This document shows, one piece after another, positions 25,833 to 33,915 of a DNA stretch of 37,438 bases (positions within the stretch are counted from its first letter, which is position 1; each line of letters begins with the position of its first letter). The stretch spans positions 1 through 37,438 of the forward strand of contig JAGXIL010000070.1 in NCBI GenBank assembly GCA_024635655.1. The letters are read 5' to 3'. The notes below the pieces were generated by a model, which saw only the letters and a program-made list of their open reading frames with translations, searched no databases and was not told where the DNA came from. The position numbers and the translations under genes were made by a program. This DNA comes from Gillisia sp. (GTDB lineage: Bacteria; Bacteroidota; Bacteroidia; Flavobacteriales; Flavobacteriaceae).

Positions 25833-27620
25833 ATGCATATTACCGCGAGATTGAAATTTTTCCATTACTTATTTTATTTACTGTTTCCGTTTTTCCTGAT
25901 AGGAAATTCCCAACCTGTGCATTCTCAACTCATCCCCGGCCAGTCGCAGACCGAGGAAACGGAGGTGCAGGAATTCCCGGAAGATTCTCTGGGCAGACGC
26001 ACGCCCAGGGGAACTGTAAACGGATTTGTAAAGGCAGTTGCAGGACAAAATTATTTAACTGCCAGCAGATATCTGGACCTTGGAGAAGATCTTCAAACGG
26101 AGGGAGAACGTATAAAGCTTGTAAGAGGGTTTCAAAGGTTGCTGGATCAGGGAGGAAACCTACTCCCCTACTCCAGGATAAGTGATCAATCCACCGGCCG
26201 CACAGAGGATGATCTCCCTTCGGGAATAGACAGGGTTGGTACTATAAATGCAGACGAAGAGACTTTTGATATTTTAGTGGAAGAAGTCTCAGGATCTGAA
26301 GACGCTCCCCTCTGGTTAATTTCATCGGGAACTATAGAAAGAATTGCCTCTGTAAATATTGAGTATTCTTTACTTGCAGAAAGGATCATCCCCGATTTTC
26401 TCAAAGGCATTACCTGGGGTGGGGTATCTGCAGGGCAGTGGATCCTGCTCGTATTACTGGTCGTGATCTCTTATGTTCTCGCCTGGTTCCTAATTTGGGT
26501 TCTGTTGCAGATCCTAAGGCTGGTTTGGAGAAAATCCAGGAACGAAAGTAATGATGGAATTATCAAAGCATTTCTCCTGCCCATTAGAATATATGCTGCG
26601 GTTTGGTTATTTGTGATCTTAAGCCGGGAACTGGGGATATCGATCCTGGTGAGGCAAAGATTGAATGAAACTATTGTCGTTATTGGGGTCTTTGCTTTAC
26701 TCCTGCTTTTCTGGAGGCTCAATGATTTTATTACTTCCTTTAGTCAAAGGAGGATGGTAGAACGGGGCCAGCCTTCGGGACTATCTGTTGTGCTTTTTCT
26801 CCGTCGTCTCTTCAAGGTCATCATTTTCATCATAGGATTCATTGCCGTACTTGGGGCGGTAGGAGTTGATGTTACTGCAGGGATCGCGGCTTTGGGAATA
26901 GGTGGACTCGCCCTTGCTTTGGGAGCTCAAAAATCAATCGAGAATTTTGTAGGTAGTGTAACCCTTATTGCCGACAGGCCTTTGCGGGTAGGTGATACCT
27001 GTAAGATAGGAGACACTTTTGGGACTGTTGAAAATATAGGAATGCGTTCTACCAGGATCAGAACCCTTGACCGCACTGTGGTCACAATACCTAATGGAGA
27101 ACTTTCATCCACAAAGATCGAAAATTTAGCTCACAGAGACAGGTTTTGGTTCCATCCTGTCTTCACCATGAGATATGAGACCACCGCAGATCAAATGCGC
27201 TATCTCCTGGTAGAATTAAGAAAAGTGTTGTATTCACATCCTAAAGTTGACCCTGAACCTGCCAGGGTAAGATTTGCCGAATTCGGCAATGCCTCTTTGA
27301 ACATTGAGATCTTCAGCTATGTTTTGGCTGCAAATTATGATGATTACGTAGAGATAAAAGAGGACCTGCTTTTGCGTATGATGGATGTAGTGGAAAAAAG
27401 CGGTACCGGATTCGCATTCCCATCCCAGACCATTTACCTGGCAAAAGATGAAGGCGTTTCAAAAGAAAAAACAGATAAGGCTGAACAATCTGTCAGAGAT
27501 CAAAGAGAAAAAGGAGACCTGCCAATTCCTAAGTTTTCCAGGGAGCAGATCGACAGCTTAAAAAATTCGGCAGATTATCCACCCGATGGCTCTGTTCAGG
27601 ATAATGACCTTATAAAGTGA
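25833..27620 (+). CDS. MscS-family mechanosensitive channel with periplasmic N-domain
   Basis: This 595-residue protein begins with a signal peptide ending PVHSQ and a periplasmic domain (about 33-185). Hydrophobic segments follow at about 200-225, 250-275, 285-300 and 325-345. The pore helix is the Gly/Ala-rich GIAALGIGGLALALGAQKSIENFVGS (about 350-375). The MscS beta-domain follows (DRPLRVGDTCKIGDTFGTVENIGMRSTRIRTLDRTVVTIPNGELSSTKIEN), then the alpha/beta C-terminal domain and a charged tail. It should release solutes on hypo-osmotic shock; larger Bacteroidota members with an N-domain may have other signals. Transcribed alone after tonB. Confidence 0.94.
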   Translation: MHITARLKFFHYLFYLLFPFFLIGNSQPVHSQLIPGQSQTEETEVQEFPEDSLGRRTPRGTVNGFVKAVAGQNYLTASRYLDLGEDLQTEGERIKLVRGFQRLLDQGGNLLPYSRISDQSTGRTEDDLPSGIDRVGTINADEETFDILVEEVSGSEDAPLWLISSGTIERIASVNIEYSLLAERIIPDFLKGITWGGVSAGQWILLVLLVVISYVLAWFLIWVLLQILRLVWRKSRNESNDGIIKAFLLPIRIYAAVWLFVILSRELGISILVRQRLNETIVVIGVFALLLLFWRLNDFITSFSQRRMVERGQPSGLSVVLFLRRLFKVIIFIIGFIAVLGAVGVDVTAGIAALGIGGLALALGAQKSIENFVGSVTLIADRPLRVGDTCKIGDTFGTVENIGMRSTRIRTLDRTVVTIPNGELSSTKIENLAHRDRFWFHPVFTMRYETTADQMRYLLVELRKVLYSHPKVDPEPARVRFAEFGNASLNIEIFSYVLAANYDDYVEIKEDLLLRMMDVVEKSGTGFAFPSQTIYLAKDEGVSKEKTDKAEQSVRDQREKGDLPIPKFSREQIDSLKNSADYPPDGSVQDNDLIK

Positions 27621-27932
27621 ATTTCCAGGTAACGAGAATTGATGACCCTCTTCTCAAGGAACACGGGTAGAATGAGCATAAATAATTACCTTCATCCTCT
27701 GCTAATCCCACCTATTCAGCTTTTCCCATATTACGGCCTTAAGGTGTATAAAAACGTTTTATACTCTAAATTCAAAAACTGTGGTAAAGAAGCTTTGAAT
27801 AAAATAACTCTTTGAGTTATCTTTAGGAAATGGATAACTAAGAAAACAGCAGACTAACAGGCTGTCCGGAGATTACCAGGATCACTTATACAAAGGATCA
27901 TAAAAACCTTCTACAGTCGAAATTAAAAACCT
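27621..27932. other. Intergenic region, 312 bases
   Basis: This region lies between the MscS and ankyrin genes. I see no open frame, strong hairpin or clear promoter in it, although TATCTTTA near 27820 is a loose -7 match. Confidence 0.5.
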
Positions 27933-28391
27933 ATGGATATTTTTGAAGTAATTAGAGCCGGCAACCCGGAGGAAGTAAAGAAAAAACTGGAGGAGGACCC
28001 TTCTTTAACAGAAGTCAGGGACGCCAGGGGGTTTTCTCCTCTTGTACTGGCAAGTTATAATGAACAATATGATATTACTAAACTGCTTCTGGAAAATGGC
28101 GCAGAGGTAGATGCCCGGGATGCTGCAGGAAACACAGCCCTTATGGGAATAAGCTTTAAAGGAAATACTGAAATTGCAGAACTGCTTATCAAGAACGGCG
28201 CAGATGTGAATGCGCAAAACAACAATGGGGCTACAGCGCTTATTTATTCCTGCACCTTTGGGCAACCTAAAATGGCTGAAACGCTGCTCGATAATGGAGC
28301 CGACAGATCGATAAAGGACAGCAGTGGCAATACAGCTTATTCCCATGCAAAAATGCAAGGCTTATCAGAACTGGCAGAAAAGGTAAAATAA
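27933..28391 (+). CDS. Ankyrin-repeat protein
   Basis: This 152-residue soluble protein consists of about four ankyrin repeats with consensus turns: RGFSPLVLASYNEQYDITKLLLENGAEVD, AAGNTALMGISFKGNTEIAELLIKNGADVN, and NNGATALIYSCTFGQPKMAETLLDNGADRS, capped by SGNTAYSHAKMQG. No signal peptide is present, so it is cytoplasmic. It is a protein-binding module whose partner is unknown. Small bacterial ankyrin proteins of this type are often next to catalase genes; none is here. A bidirectional terminator separates it from the convergent yajC. Confidence 0.9.
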   Translation: MDIFEVIRAGNPEEVKKKLEEDPSLTEVRDARGFSPLVLASYNEQYDITKLLLENGAEVDARDAAGNTALMGISFKGNTEIAELLIKNGADVNAQNNNGATALIYSCTFGQPKMAETLLDNGADRSIKDSSGNTAYSHAKMQGLSELAEKVK

Positions 28392-28411
28392 GGATCTTAC
28401 AGATCACGACA

Positions 28412-28453
28412 TAAAAATGCCGCCGGAGGAAACTCCGGCGGCATTAATTTTTT
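28412..28453. terminator. Bidirectional terminator between ankyrin gene and yajC
   Basis: A 13-base perfect stem (AATGCCGCCGGAG, 28416-28428, with CTCCGGCGGCATT, 28433-28445) has a GAAA loop on the plus strand. A run of six T follows on the plus strand to about 28452, and five A before the stem give a T run for the minus strand. It serves both convergent genes. Confidence 0.92.
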
Positions 28454-28469
28454 GAACTAACAGAATAAC

Positions 28470-28778
28470 TTATTTCTTTTCTATTACTTTCTTTTCAGCA
28501 ACAGGCTCATTAAGTTTTTTGCTCATTTCCATAGAAATGGAAGAGCGGTCAAAGGTGATCTTTCCTGCGCCGGTTTCAATGATAACTGAATTGTTCTTTT
28601 CGCTAAAATCAACAATCTTACCGTGCATCCCACTTTTAGTGATGATCCTGTCTCCACGTTTTAATTCAGATGCAAATTGTTTTTCTTGTTTAGCACGTTT
28701 CATTTGAGGGCGTATCATAAAAAAATACACCACAACAAACATTAAAATAATAGGGGCAAACTGCGTTATTTGTTCCAT
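28470..28778 (-). CDS. yajC: Preprotein translocase subunit YajC
   Basis: This 102-residue protein has a single N-terminal membrane helix (FAPIILMFVVVYFFMIRPQMKR, the YajC signature with the RPQ turn) and a small cytoplasmic domain (FASELKRGDRIITKSGMHGKIVDF). It associates with SecDF and SecYEG in protein export. It is the last gene of the nusB - DUF1573 - yajC run, 20 bases after DUF1573, and ends at the bidirectional terminator. Confidence 0.96.
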   Translation of the reverse strand: MEQITQFAPIILMFVVVYFFMIRPQMKRAKQEKQFASELKRGDRIITKSGMHGKIVDFSEKNNSVIIETGAGKITFDRSSISMEMSKKLNEPVAEKKVIEKK

Positions 28779-28798
28779 AAATTGGTTTAAAAGCTTGT

Positions 28799-29263
28799 TT
28801 AGCTCGCTTTAGTAGCGTCAGTCTCAACAAAAGCTTTGATTCTTACTTGTTCTGTTCCTTTTTCAGTATTGGCAGTAACAGTTACGGTTTTTGTAACCTG
28901 TCCCTGTCCCGATCCATCAAAAACAACAGTCATTTCTCTGGATTCTCCCGGAGCAATGGATTCATTTTGAGGATAAGTAGGTACCGTACATCCACAGCTA
29001 CTGCTGGCATTGGTAATTACTAAAGGAGCTTTTCCTGTATTGGTAAACTGGAAGGTGTGCTCTACTTTTGTTCCTTTTTCAATGTTTCCAAAATCGTGCT
29101 CTGTTTCCTCGAAAGAAATTTCCGGATAGTAAACCGCTTGTGCATCACGCTCTGCAGCAGTTTCCACATTTTCTGCCTTTACCTTACTGGAAGCATCATC
29201 CTTACAGGAAGTAAACAACATGGCCCCAACGGCCGCTATTAATAAAATCCCTTTTTTCATCAT
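28799..29263 (-). CDS. DUF1573 lipoprotein
   Basis: This 154-residue protein has a lipoprotein signal (MLFTSC, C20) followed by a DUF1573 domain: EETEHDFGNIEKGTKVEHTFQFTNTGKAPLVITNASSSCGCTVPTYP, an immunoglobulin-like fold seen widely in Bacteroidota envelope proteins. The family has no defined activity, and a surface or periplasmic binding role is the usual guess. It sits between nusB and yajC, with short gaps on both sides, as in many relatives. Confidence 0.93.
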   Translation of the reverse strand: MMKKGILLIAAVGAMLFTSCKDDASSKVKAENVETAAERDAQAVYYPEISFEETEHDFGNIEKGTKVEHTFQFTNTGKAPLVITNASSSCGCTVPTYPQNESIAPGESREMTVVFDGSGQGQVTKTVTVTANTEKGTEQVRIKAFVETDATKAS

Positions 29264-29307
29264 GTTCTGGTTTATAATTAAAAGTTAAAAATACTAAATT
29301 TTCTTTA

Positions 29308-30252
29308 TTACATAAGGCCCCGCCCTATTTTATTTAATTTGTTCTCCTCCTGGTATTCCTTAGAGATCTTATCTAGCACTCCGTTGATAAATATGCTGCT
29401 TTTAGGCGTACTGTATTCCTTGGCAATCTCTAAATACTCATTGATGGTTACCTTCACAGGTATAGATGAAAAATGCAAAAATTCACAGATCGCCATTTTA
29501 ATAAGAATGGTGTCAATTTCGGCTATTCGTTCTTTATCCCAATTAGGGGTTTTCCCCAACATTTCCCCGGCAAGTTCTTCGTCTTTTACAAAGACTCTCC
29601 TAAAAAGATTTACTGCAAACTCTTCGTCATCCTCATTTTTAAACAACCTGGGAAGCTTTAGGTCATTAGGAGCAGATTCCTTTAGCTTATTCAGGTACTT
29701 TAAAATAGCGGTATTTACCAAAGGCAGATCGTCAAGCCATGTCAATTTACTATCTTCCAGGTAATCATACAATTTTTCATTTGGTGCAATTACTTCCCGC
29801 AACAATTGGATCACAAATTCCTTATCTTCTTTAAAGCCGGGGGTACGAGTACCCATATAGTCTTTAAAGGTCTCGCTTTTCATGATCTCCTCCCAAAGAA
29901 TGGCTACATATTCCACATCCCTGTTCCAGTGAGAGATCTTACGGTCTTCTATTAGATCCTGAAGATTATGATTGTCTTCCAGGATCTGGATAACTTTATT
30001 ATTTACAAATTTAAGGTTGGGGTCTTTTTCTTCGCTGGTAGCGAGGAACTTTTTTTGAGATTTTTCCATGTACCGGGCTGCATAAGCCCTGATCTCCATG
30101 ATCAGTTTTAACTGAAGCAGAAACAAGTCATACATCTCCTGCATACTTTTCTTCAGAAACTTTTCTTCAGTCTGGAAATTTTTTCCCTGGCTTTGATGGA
30201 AAGCGTAAAGGGACTGCATTACTTTAACTCGAATATGTCTTCTGGTTAACAT
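29308..30252 (-). CDS. nusB: Transcription antitermination factor NusB, long form
   Basis: This is a 314-residue protein. LTRRHIRVKVMQSLYAFHQSQGK is the conserved NusB start, and the C-terminal half (about 195-300) carries the helical RNA-binding fold: LPRLFKNEDDEEFAVNLFRRVF, then INEYLEIAKEYSTPKSSIFINGVLDKI. Other bacteria have about 140 residues; the extra N-terminal helical part is normal for Bacteroidota. It works with NusE (S10) on boxA in rRNA transcription. The frame is open to 30282, but the ATG at 30252 gives the standard N-terminus. A perfect 13-base hairpin lies just upstream. Confidence 0.95.
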   Translation of the reverse strand: MLTRRHIRVKVMQSLYAFHQSQGKNFQTEEKFLKKSMQEMYDLFLLQLKLIMEIRAYAARYMEKSQKKFLATSEEKDPNLKFVNNKVIQILEDNHNLQDLIEDRKISHWNRDVEYVAILWEEIMKSETFKDYMGTRTPGFKEDKEFVIQLLREVIAPNEKLYDYLEDSKLTWLDDLPLVNTAILKYLNKLKESAPNDLKLPRLFKNEDDEEFAVNLFRRVFVKDEELAGEMLGKTPNWDKERIAEIDTILIKMAICEFLHFSSIPVKVTINEYLEIAKEYSTPKSSIFINGVLDKISKEYQEENKLNKIGRGLM

Positions 30253-30278
30253 AGCTGTAAAAGAACGTTTTATAATTA

Positions 30279-30308
30279 GCAAGGCGAAAGAACCCTCTTT
30301 CGCCTTGC
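30279..30308. other. Perfect 13-base hairpin between leucine dehydrogenase and nusB
   Basis: GCAAGGCGAAAGA (30279-30291) pairs fully with TCTTTCGCCTTGC (30296-30308) over a 4-base loop. Neither strand has a T run after the stem, so it does not look like a standard terminator. It may be a processing or attenuation site in the transcript into nusB. Confidence 0.7.
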
Positions 30309-30333
30309 AAAAATACCATTATTTTTAAATTCC

Positions 30334-31434
30334 CTAACGCATATTCTCTCTTTTTCTGTCCTCAATTCGCTCTTGTGCGATTTGCAGGGCAGCAAAGTGA
30401 GTAGAGATCTTCCGGGCTTCCGCAGTATTAAAAATTTCCAGGGTGGTGTTGTAAATATTTTCCGTTTTACGCATTATTTCAGTTCTGTCATACCCTTCCA
30501 GTTCTGCATACACGTTGATGATCCCACCTGCATTGATCAAAAAATCGGGAGCATAAACTATCCCCTTCTCCATCAGGATCTGGCCGTGTACTTTTTCATC
30601 TTCCAGCTGGTTATTTGCCGCACCGGCAATAATTGAGGCCTTCAACCTGTCTATGGTCTCATCATTTATAGTAGCTCCCAAAGCACATGGGGCATAAATA
30701 TCTACATTGGCATCATACACATCCTCTGTATAAATTGATGCACTATACTTTTTGCTCACTTCTTCCAGGCGTGCAGGATTGATATCAGCAATAAAGACCT
30801 TTGCGCCTTCATTGGAAAGGTGCTCTACAAGAGCCTCCCCTACATGGCCTATCCCCTGTACCAGTACACTTCTTCCGTCAAGGTCATCAGATCCAAATTT
30901 ATATTTGGCCGCAGCTTTCATTCCCATAAATACCCCAAAGGCTGTTATTGGCGACGGATTTCCGGCGCCTCCTTTAGATTCAGAAATTCCGGTGACATAA
31001 GGAGTGACCTCCCTTACAATATCCATATCTTCAGTGTCCATTCCAACATCTTCCGCAGTAATATATTTTCCGCTTAAGGAATGAACAAATTCCCCAAACC
31101 TTCTCATCAATTCGGGTGTCTTTTGGGTATTGGCATCTCCTATGATCACTGCCTTACCTCCTCCCAGGTTTAATCCTGTGATAGCACTTTTAAAGGTCAT
31201 CCCTCTTGACAAGCGCAGGGCATCGTTTAAAGCCTCCCATTCACTGTTGTAATTCCACATCCTGGTTCCACCAAGAGCCGGCCCTAAAACCGTGTTGTGA
31301 ATTCCAATAATTGCTCTTAATCCTGTATCTTTGTCATTGCAAAAAACCACCTGTTCGTGATCATCAAAAGATAGTTGGCCAAAAACGGGACCGCTGGATT
31401 TAAGGTCCTTTGCATTTAGAACGTCCACTTGCAT
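30334..31434 (-). CDS. Leucine dehydrogenase (Glu/Leu/Phe/Val dehydrogenase family)
   Basis: This 366-residue cytoplasmic enzyme catalyses NAD-dependent oxidative deamination of branched-chain amino acids, linking them to 2-oxoacid metabolism. The N-terminal catalytic domain has GPALGGTRMW, then LSRGMTFKSAITGLNLGGGKAVI with the substrate- and catalysis-linked lysines (about 88 and 100). The NAD-binding Rossmann domain shows VLVQGIGHVGEALVEHL (about 192-208), and ADINPARLEE follows. GAANNQL and LINAGGIINVYAE complete the active site. The start at 31434 (QVDVLNAKDL) is preferred over an upstream frame to 31485, which lacks a fitting family N-terminus. It is transcribed before nusB, separated by a hairpin. 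Confidence 0.92.
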   Translation of the reverse strand: MQVDVLNAKDLKSSGPVFGQLSFDDHEQVVFCNDKDTGLRAIIGIHNTVLGPALGGTRMWNYNSEWEALNDALRLSRGMTFKSAITGLNLGGGKAVIIGDANTQKTPELMRRFGEFVHSLSGKYITAEDVGMDTEDMDIVREVTPYVTGISESKGGAGNPSPITAFGVFMGMKAAAKYKFGSDDLDGRSVLVQGIGHVGEALVEHLSNEGAKVFIADINPARLEEVSKKYSASIYTEDVYDANVDIYAPCALGATINDETIDRLKASIIAGAANNQLEDEKVHGQILMEKGIVYAPDFLINAGGIINVYAELEGYDRTEIMRKTENIYNTTLEIFNTAEARKISTHFAALQIAQERIEDRKRENMR

Positions 31435-31482
31435 AATTTTTATTTTAAAATGTATTTTTTCCTGATTAGGAAAATTATGGGG

Positions 31483-31490
31483 CAAAATTA
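31483..31490 (-). promoter_or_regulatory. -7 element of the leucine dehydrogenase gene
   Basis: On the minus strand the sequence reads TAATTTTG, an exact TAnnTTTG -7 match, 49 bases before the preferred ATG. The position also supports the later start at 31434. No -33 TTTG is found at 19 bases, so the promoter is partial. Confidence 0.4.
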
Positions 31491-31561
31491 ATCAATAATT
31501 TATTTCCCTGCAGAATTCTCAAGTTAAATTACGAATTCAGCAACAAAAGGAAATTGCGAAT

Positions 31562-33319
31562 ATGAAGGAATTAAAACATCTTAATAAATACTTTTTAAAA
31601 TATAAGTGGCGACTTATCCTGGGCTTCCTTATTACCATCGTGGCCCGTATCTTTGCGCTTTACCCCGTACAATTTATAGGTGATGCCACCGATCTTATTT
31701 CAGATTATGTCAATAATGAGATTAACAGCGCAGAAACTTTACGCGAGGAGCTTTTTTACTTAATCCTCCTTATTATTGGTGCTAACCTGGTTGCAGCATT
31801 CCTTACTTTTTTAATGCGGCAAACTTTTATTGTGGTCTCCCGGCATATGGAATTTGACCTGAAGAATGAGGTTTACGAACAATACCAAAGACTTTCCCTG
31901 AATTTTTACAAGCAAAACCGTACAGGAGACCTTATGAACAGGATAAGTGAAGACGTCTCCAAGGTAAGAATGTACCTGGGCCCGGCTATCATGTATAGTG
32001 TTACCACCCTTACCTTGTTTGTGGTAGTGATATGGTATATGGTAAATACGGCGCCTATGCTCACCCTTTACACCCTGGCTCCTTTACCTATTCTCTCCTT
32101 TGCCATTTATAAGCTCAGTGTGGCAATACATAAAAGAAGTACCGTTGTACAGCAGTATCTGTCAAAGCTCAACACCTTTACCCAGGAAAGTTTCAGCGGA
32201 ATTTCGGTGATCAAATCCTACGGCCTGGAACCTATGACCAACAGAAATTTTGAAGAGCTTTCCAATGGCAGCAAACAAAAGAACCTGAGCCTGGTAAAAG
32301 TGCAGGCTTTTTTCTTTCCGCTTATGGTGTTGTTGATCGGGGTGAGTAACACCCTGGTAATTTATATCGGGGGCCGGCAGGTGATATCTGGGGAAATTGA
32401 GAACATTGGGGTGATCGTGGAATTCCTCTTATACGTGAACATGCTTACCTGGCCGGTTGCCACTGTGGGTTGGGTAACTTCAATTATCCAGCAGGCTGAG
32501 GCTTCCCAGGCAAGGATCAACGAATTCCTGAAACAAAAACCTCAAATTCATAATTTACAACCCGCACGAACTCCTGTAAAAGGAGATATTACTTTTGACG
32601 ATGTGCATTTCACTTATGAAGACACAAATATAACCGCTCTTAAAGGAGTCTCTTTTAGGGTAAACCCGGGGGAGACATTAGCGATCATTGGTAAGACCGG
32701 GTCGGGAAAATCCACGATCCTGGAACTTATAGGCAGGTTATATGATGTGCAAAAAGGAGAGATTCAAATAGACGGCACCAACATTAAGGAGCTAAACCTC
32801 AACGATCTTCGCAACAGTGTGGGATATGTACCCCAGGATGCTTTTCTCTTTAGTGACAGTATTCGCAACAATATTCGTTTTGGAAAGACAGATGCCACAG
32901 ATGAGGAAGTGATAGAAGCAGCAAAAAATGCTTCGGTTCATAAAAACATTAAAGGCTTCAGCAAAGGTTACGATACGGTGCTGGGGGAACGGGGGATAAC
33001 CCTTTCAGGAGGGCAAAAGCAAAGGGTTTCTATAGCCAGGGCGATCATCCACGATCCTCAGATCCTGTTGTTTGACGACAGTCTTTCCGCAGTAGATACT
33101 GAAACCGAAGAAGAGATCCTCAACAACCTTTTCAGGATCTCCAAGAATAAGACTACCATAATCGTGAGCCATAGAATTTCTTCAGCAAAAAATGCAGACA
33201 AAATTATAATCCTGGAAGACGGGCAAATAGTTCAGAAAGGCTCCCATAATGAGCTTATTCAGCAAACCGGATATTATAAAGAGTTATATGCTAAGCAACT
33301 TAGCGAAAAAGAAATGTGA
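31562..33319 (+). CDS. ABC exporter, fused permease-ATPase (MsbA-like)
   Basis: This 585-residue half transporter has a six-helix membrane domain (about 15-315) and a C-terminal nucleotide-binding domain. Walker A is GKTGSGKST (K383), the signature is LSGGQKQRVSIARA (about 480), and the H loop is VSHR. The residue after Walker B is D506 in LLFDDSLSAVD, where most ATPases have the catalytic Glu; MdlA-type proteins share this DD form. It probably exports lipid or peptide from the cytoplasm as a dimer; a homodimer would have Asp at both sites. It diverges from the leucine dehydrogenase gene. Confidence 0.94.
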   Translation: MKELKHLNKYFLKYKWRLILGFLITIVARIFALYPVQFIGDATDLISDYVNNEINSAETLREELFYLILLIIGANLVAAFLTFLMRQTFIVVSRHMEFDLKNEVYEQYQRLSLNFYKQNRTGDLMNRISEDVSKVRMYLGPAIMYSVTTLTLFVVVIWYMVNTAPMLTLYTLAPLPILSFAIYKLSVAIHKRSTVVQQYLSKLNTFTQESFSGISVIKSYGLEPMTNRNFEELSNGSKQKNLSLVKVQAFFFPLMVLLIGVSNTLVIYIGGRQVISGEIENIGVIVEFLLYVNMLTWPVATVGWVTSIIQQAEASQARINEFLKQKPQIHNLQPARTPVKGDITFDDVHFTYEDTNITALKGVSFRVNPGETLAIIGKTGSGKSTILELIGRLYDVQKGEIQIDGTNIKELNLNDLRNSVGYVPQDAFLFSDSIRNNIRFGKTDATDEEVIEAAKNASVHKNIKGFSKGYDTVLGERGITLSGGQKQRVSIARAIIHDPQILLFDDSLSAVDTETEEEILNNLFRISKNKTTIIVSHRISSAKNADKIIILEDGQIVQKGSHNELIQQTGYYKELYAKQLSEKEM

Positions 33320-33392
33320 AAATAAGTTGTGAAATGTTAAAAATTTTTAGATTTTTGGCTATTAGTACAAACTAACTATAAAGATTTATTTT

Positions 33393-33773
33393 ATGAGCGA
33401 AAATGGAATGATGGAGAAAGATGAAATTTTCTCTAAAGTATTAAGAGCAGGAAGACGCACTTATTTTTTTGATGTAAGAGCCACCAAAGCTGATGATTAC
33501 TATCTCACGATCACAGAGAGTAAGAAGTTTACCAATGCCGATGGATCTTTTCATTATAAGAAACATAAAATCTATTTGTACAAAGAGGATTTTGAAGGTT
33601 TTGCTGAAATTTTGAATGAAATGACCAGTTACATTGTGGAGGAAAAAGGCGAAGAAGTAATAAGCGATCGTCACCAGAAAGACTTCAAAAAAGAATTTGA
33701 AGAAGTGGAAGTTGAGGGGACCGAAGTTTCCTCTGCACAAAAATTCACTGATATCAGCTTTGAAGATATTTAG
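33393..33773 (+). CDS. PUR-type nucleic-acid-binding protein (DUF3276)
   Basis: This 126-residue soluble protein contains DEIFSKVLRAGRRTYFFDVRATKADDYYLTITESKKF followed by HKIYLYKEDFEGFAEILNEMTSYI, the PUR-alpha-like repeat of the Bacteroidota DUF3276 family. The tail is acidic (to FEDI). The fold binds single-stranded nucleic acid, and the role in the cell is unknown. It follows the ABC exporter by 73 bases and has its own terminator. Confidence 0.92.
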   Translation: MSENGMMEKDEIFSKVLRAGRRTYFFDVRATKADDYYLTITESKKFTNADGSFHYKKHKIYLYKEDFEGFAEILNEMTSYIVEEKGEEVISDRHQKDFKKEFEEVEVEGTEVSSAQKFTDISFEDI

Positions 33774-33797
33774 AATCTTGTTAAAATAAAGTTAACC

Positions 33798-33826
33798 ACC
33801 GCCCCATAATCTGGGGCGGTTTTTTT
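33798..33826 (+). terminator. Terminator after the DUF3276 gene
   Basis: ACCGCCCCA (33798-33806) pairs perfectly with TGGGGCGGT (33812-33820) over a 5-base loop and runs into seven T. A classical intrinsic terminator. Confidence 0.92.
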
Positions 33827-33915
33827 ATCTTACGGCATCAAAAACAGGGCATACCCGAATTGGTCTAAATAGAACCGTCTTTCCGGTAAAACCCCCTTAA
33901 CCTTTATCTTTTTTT

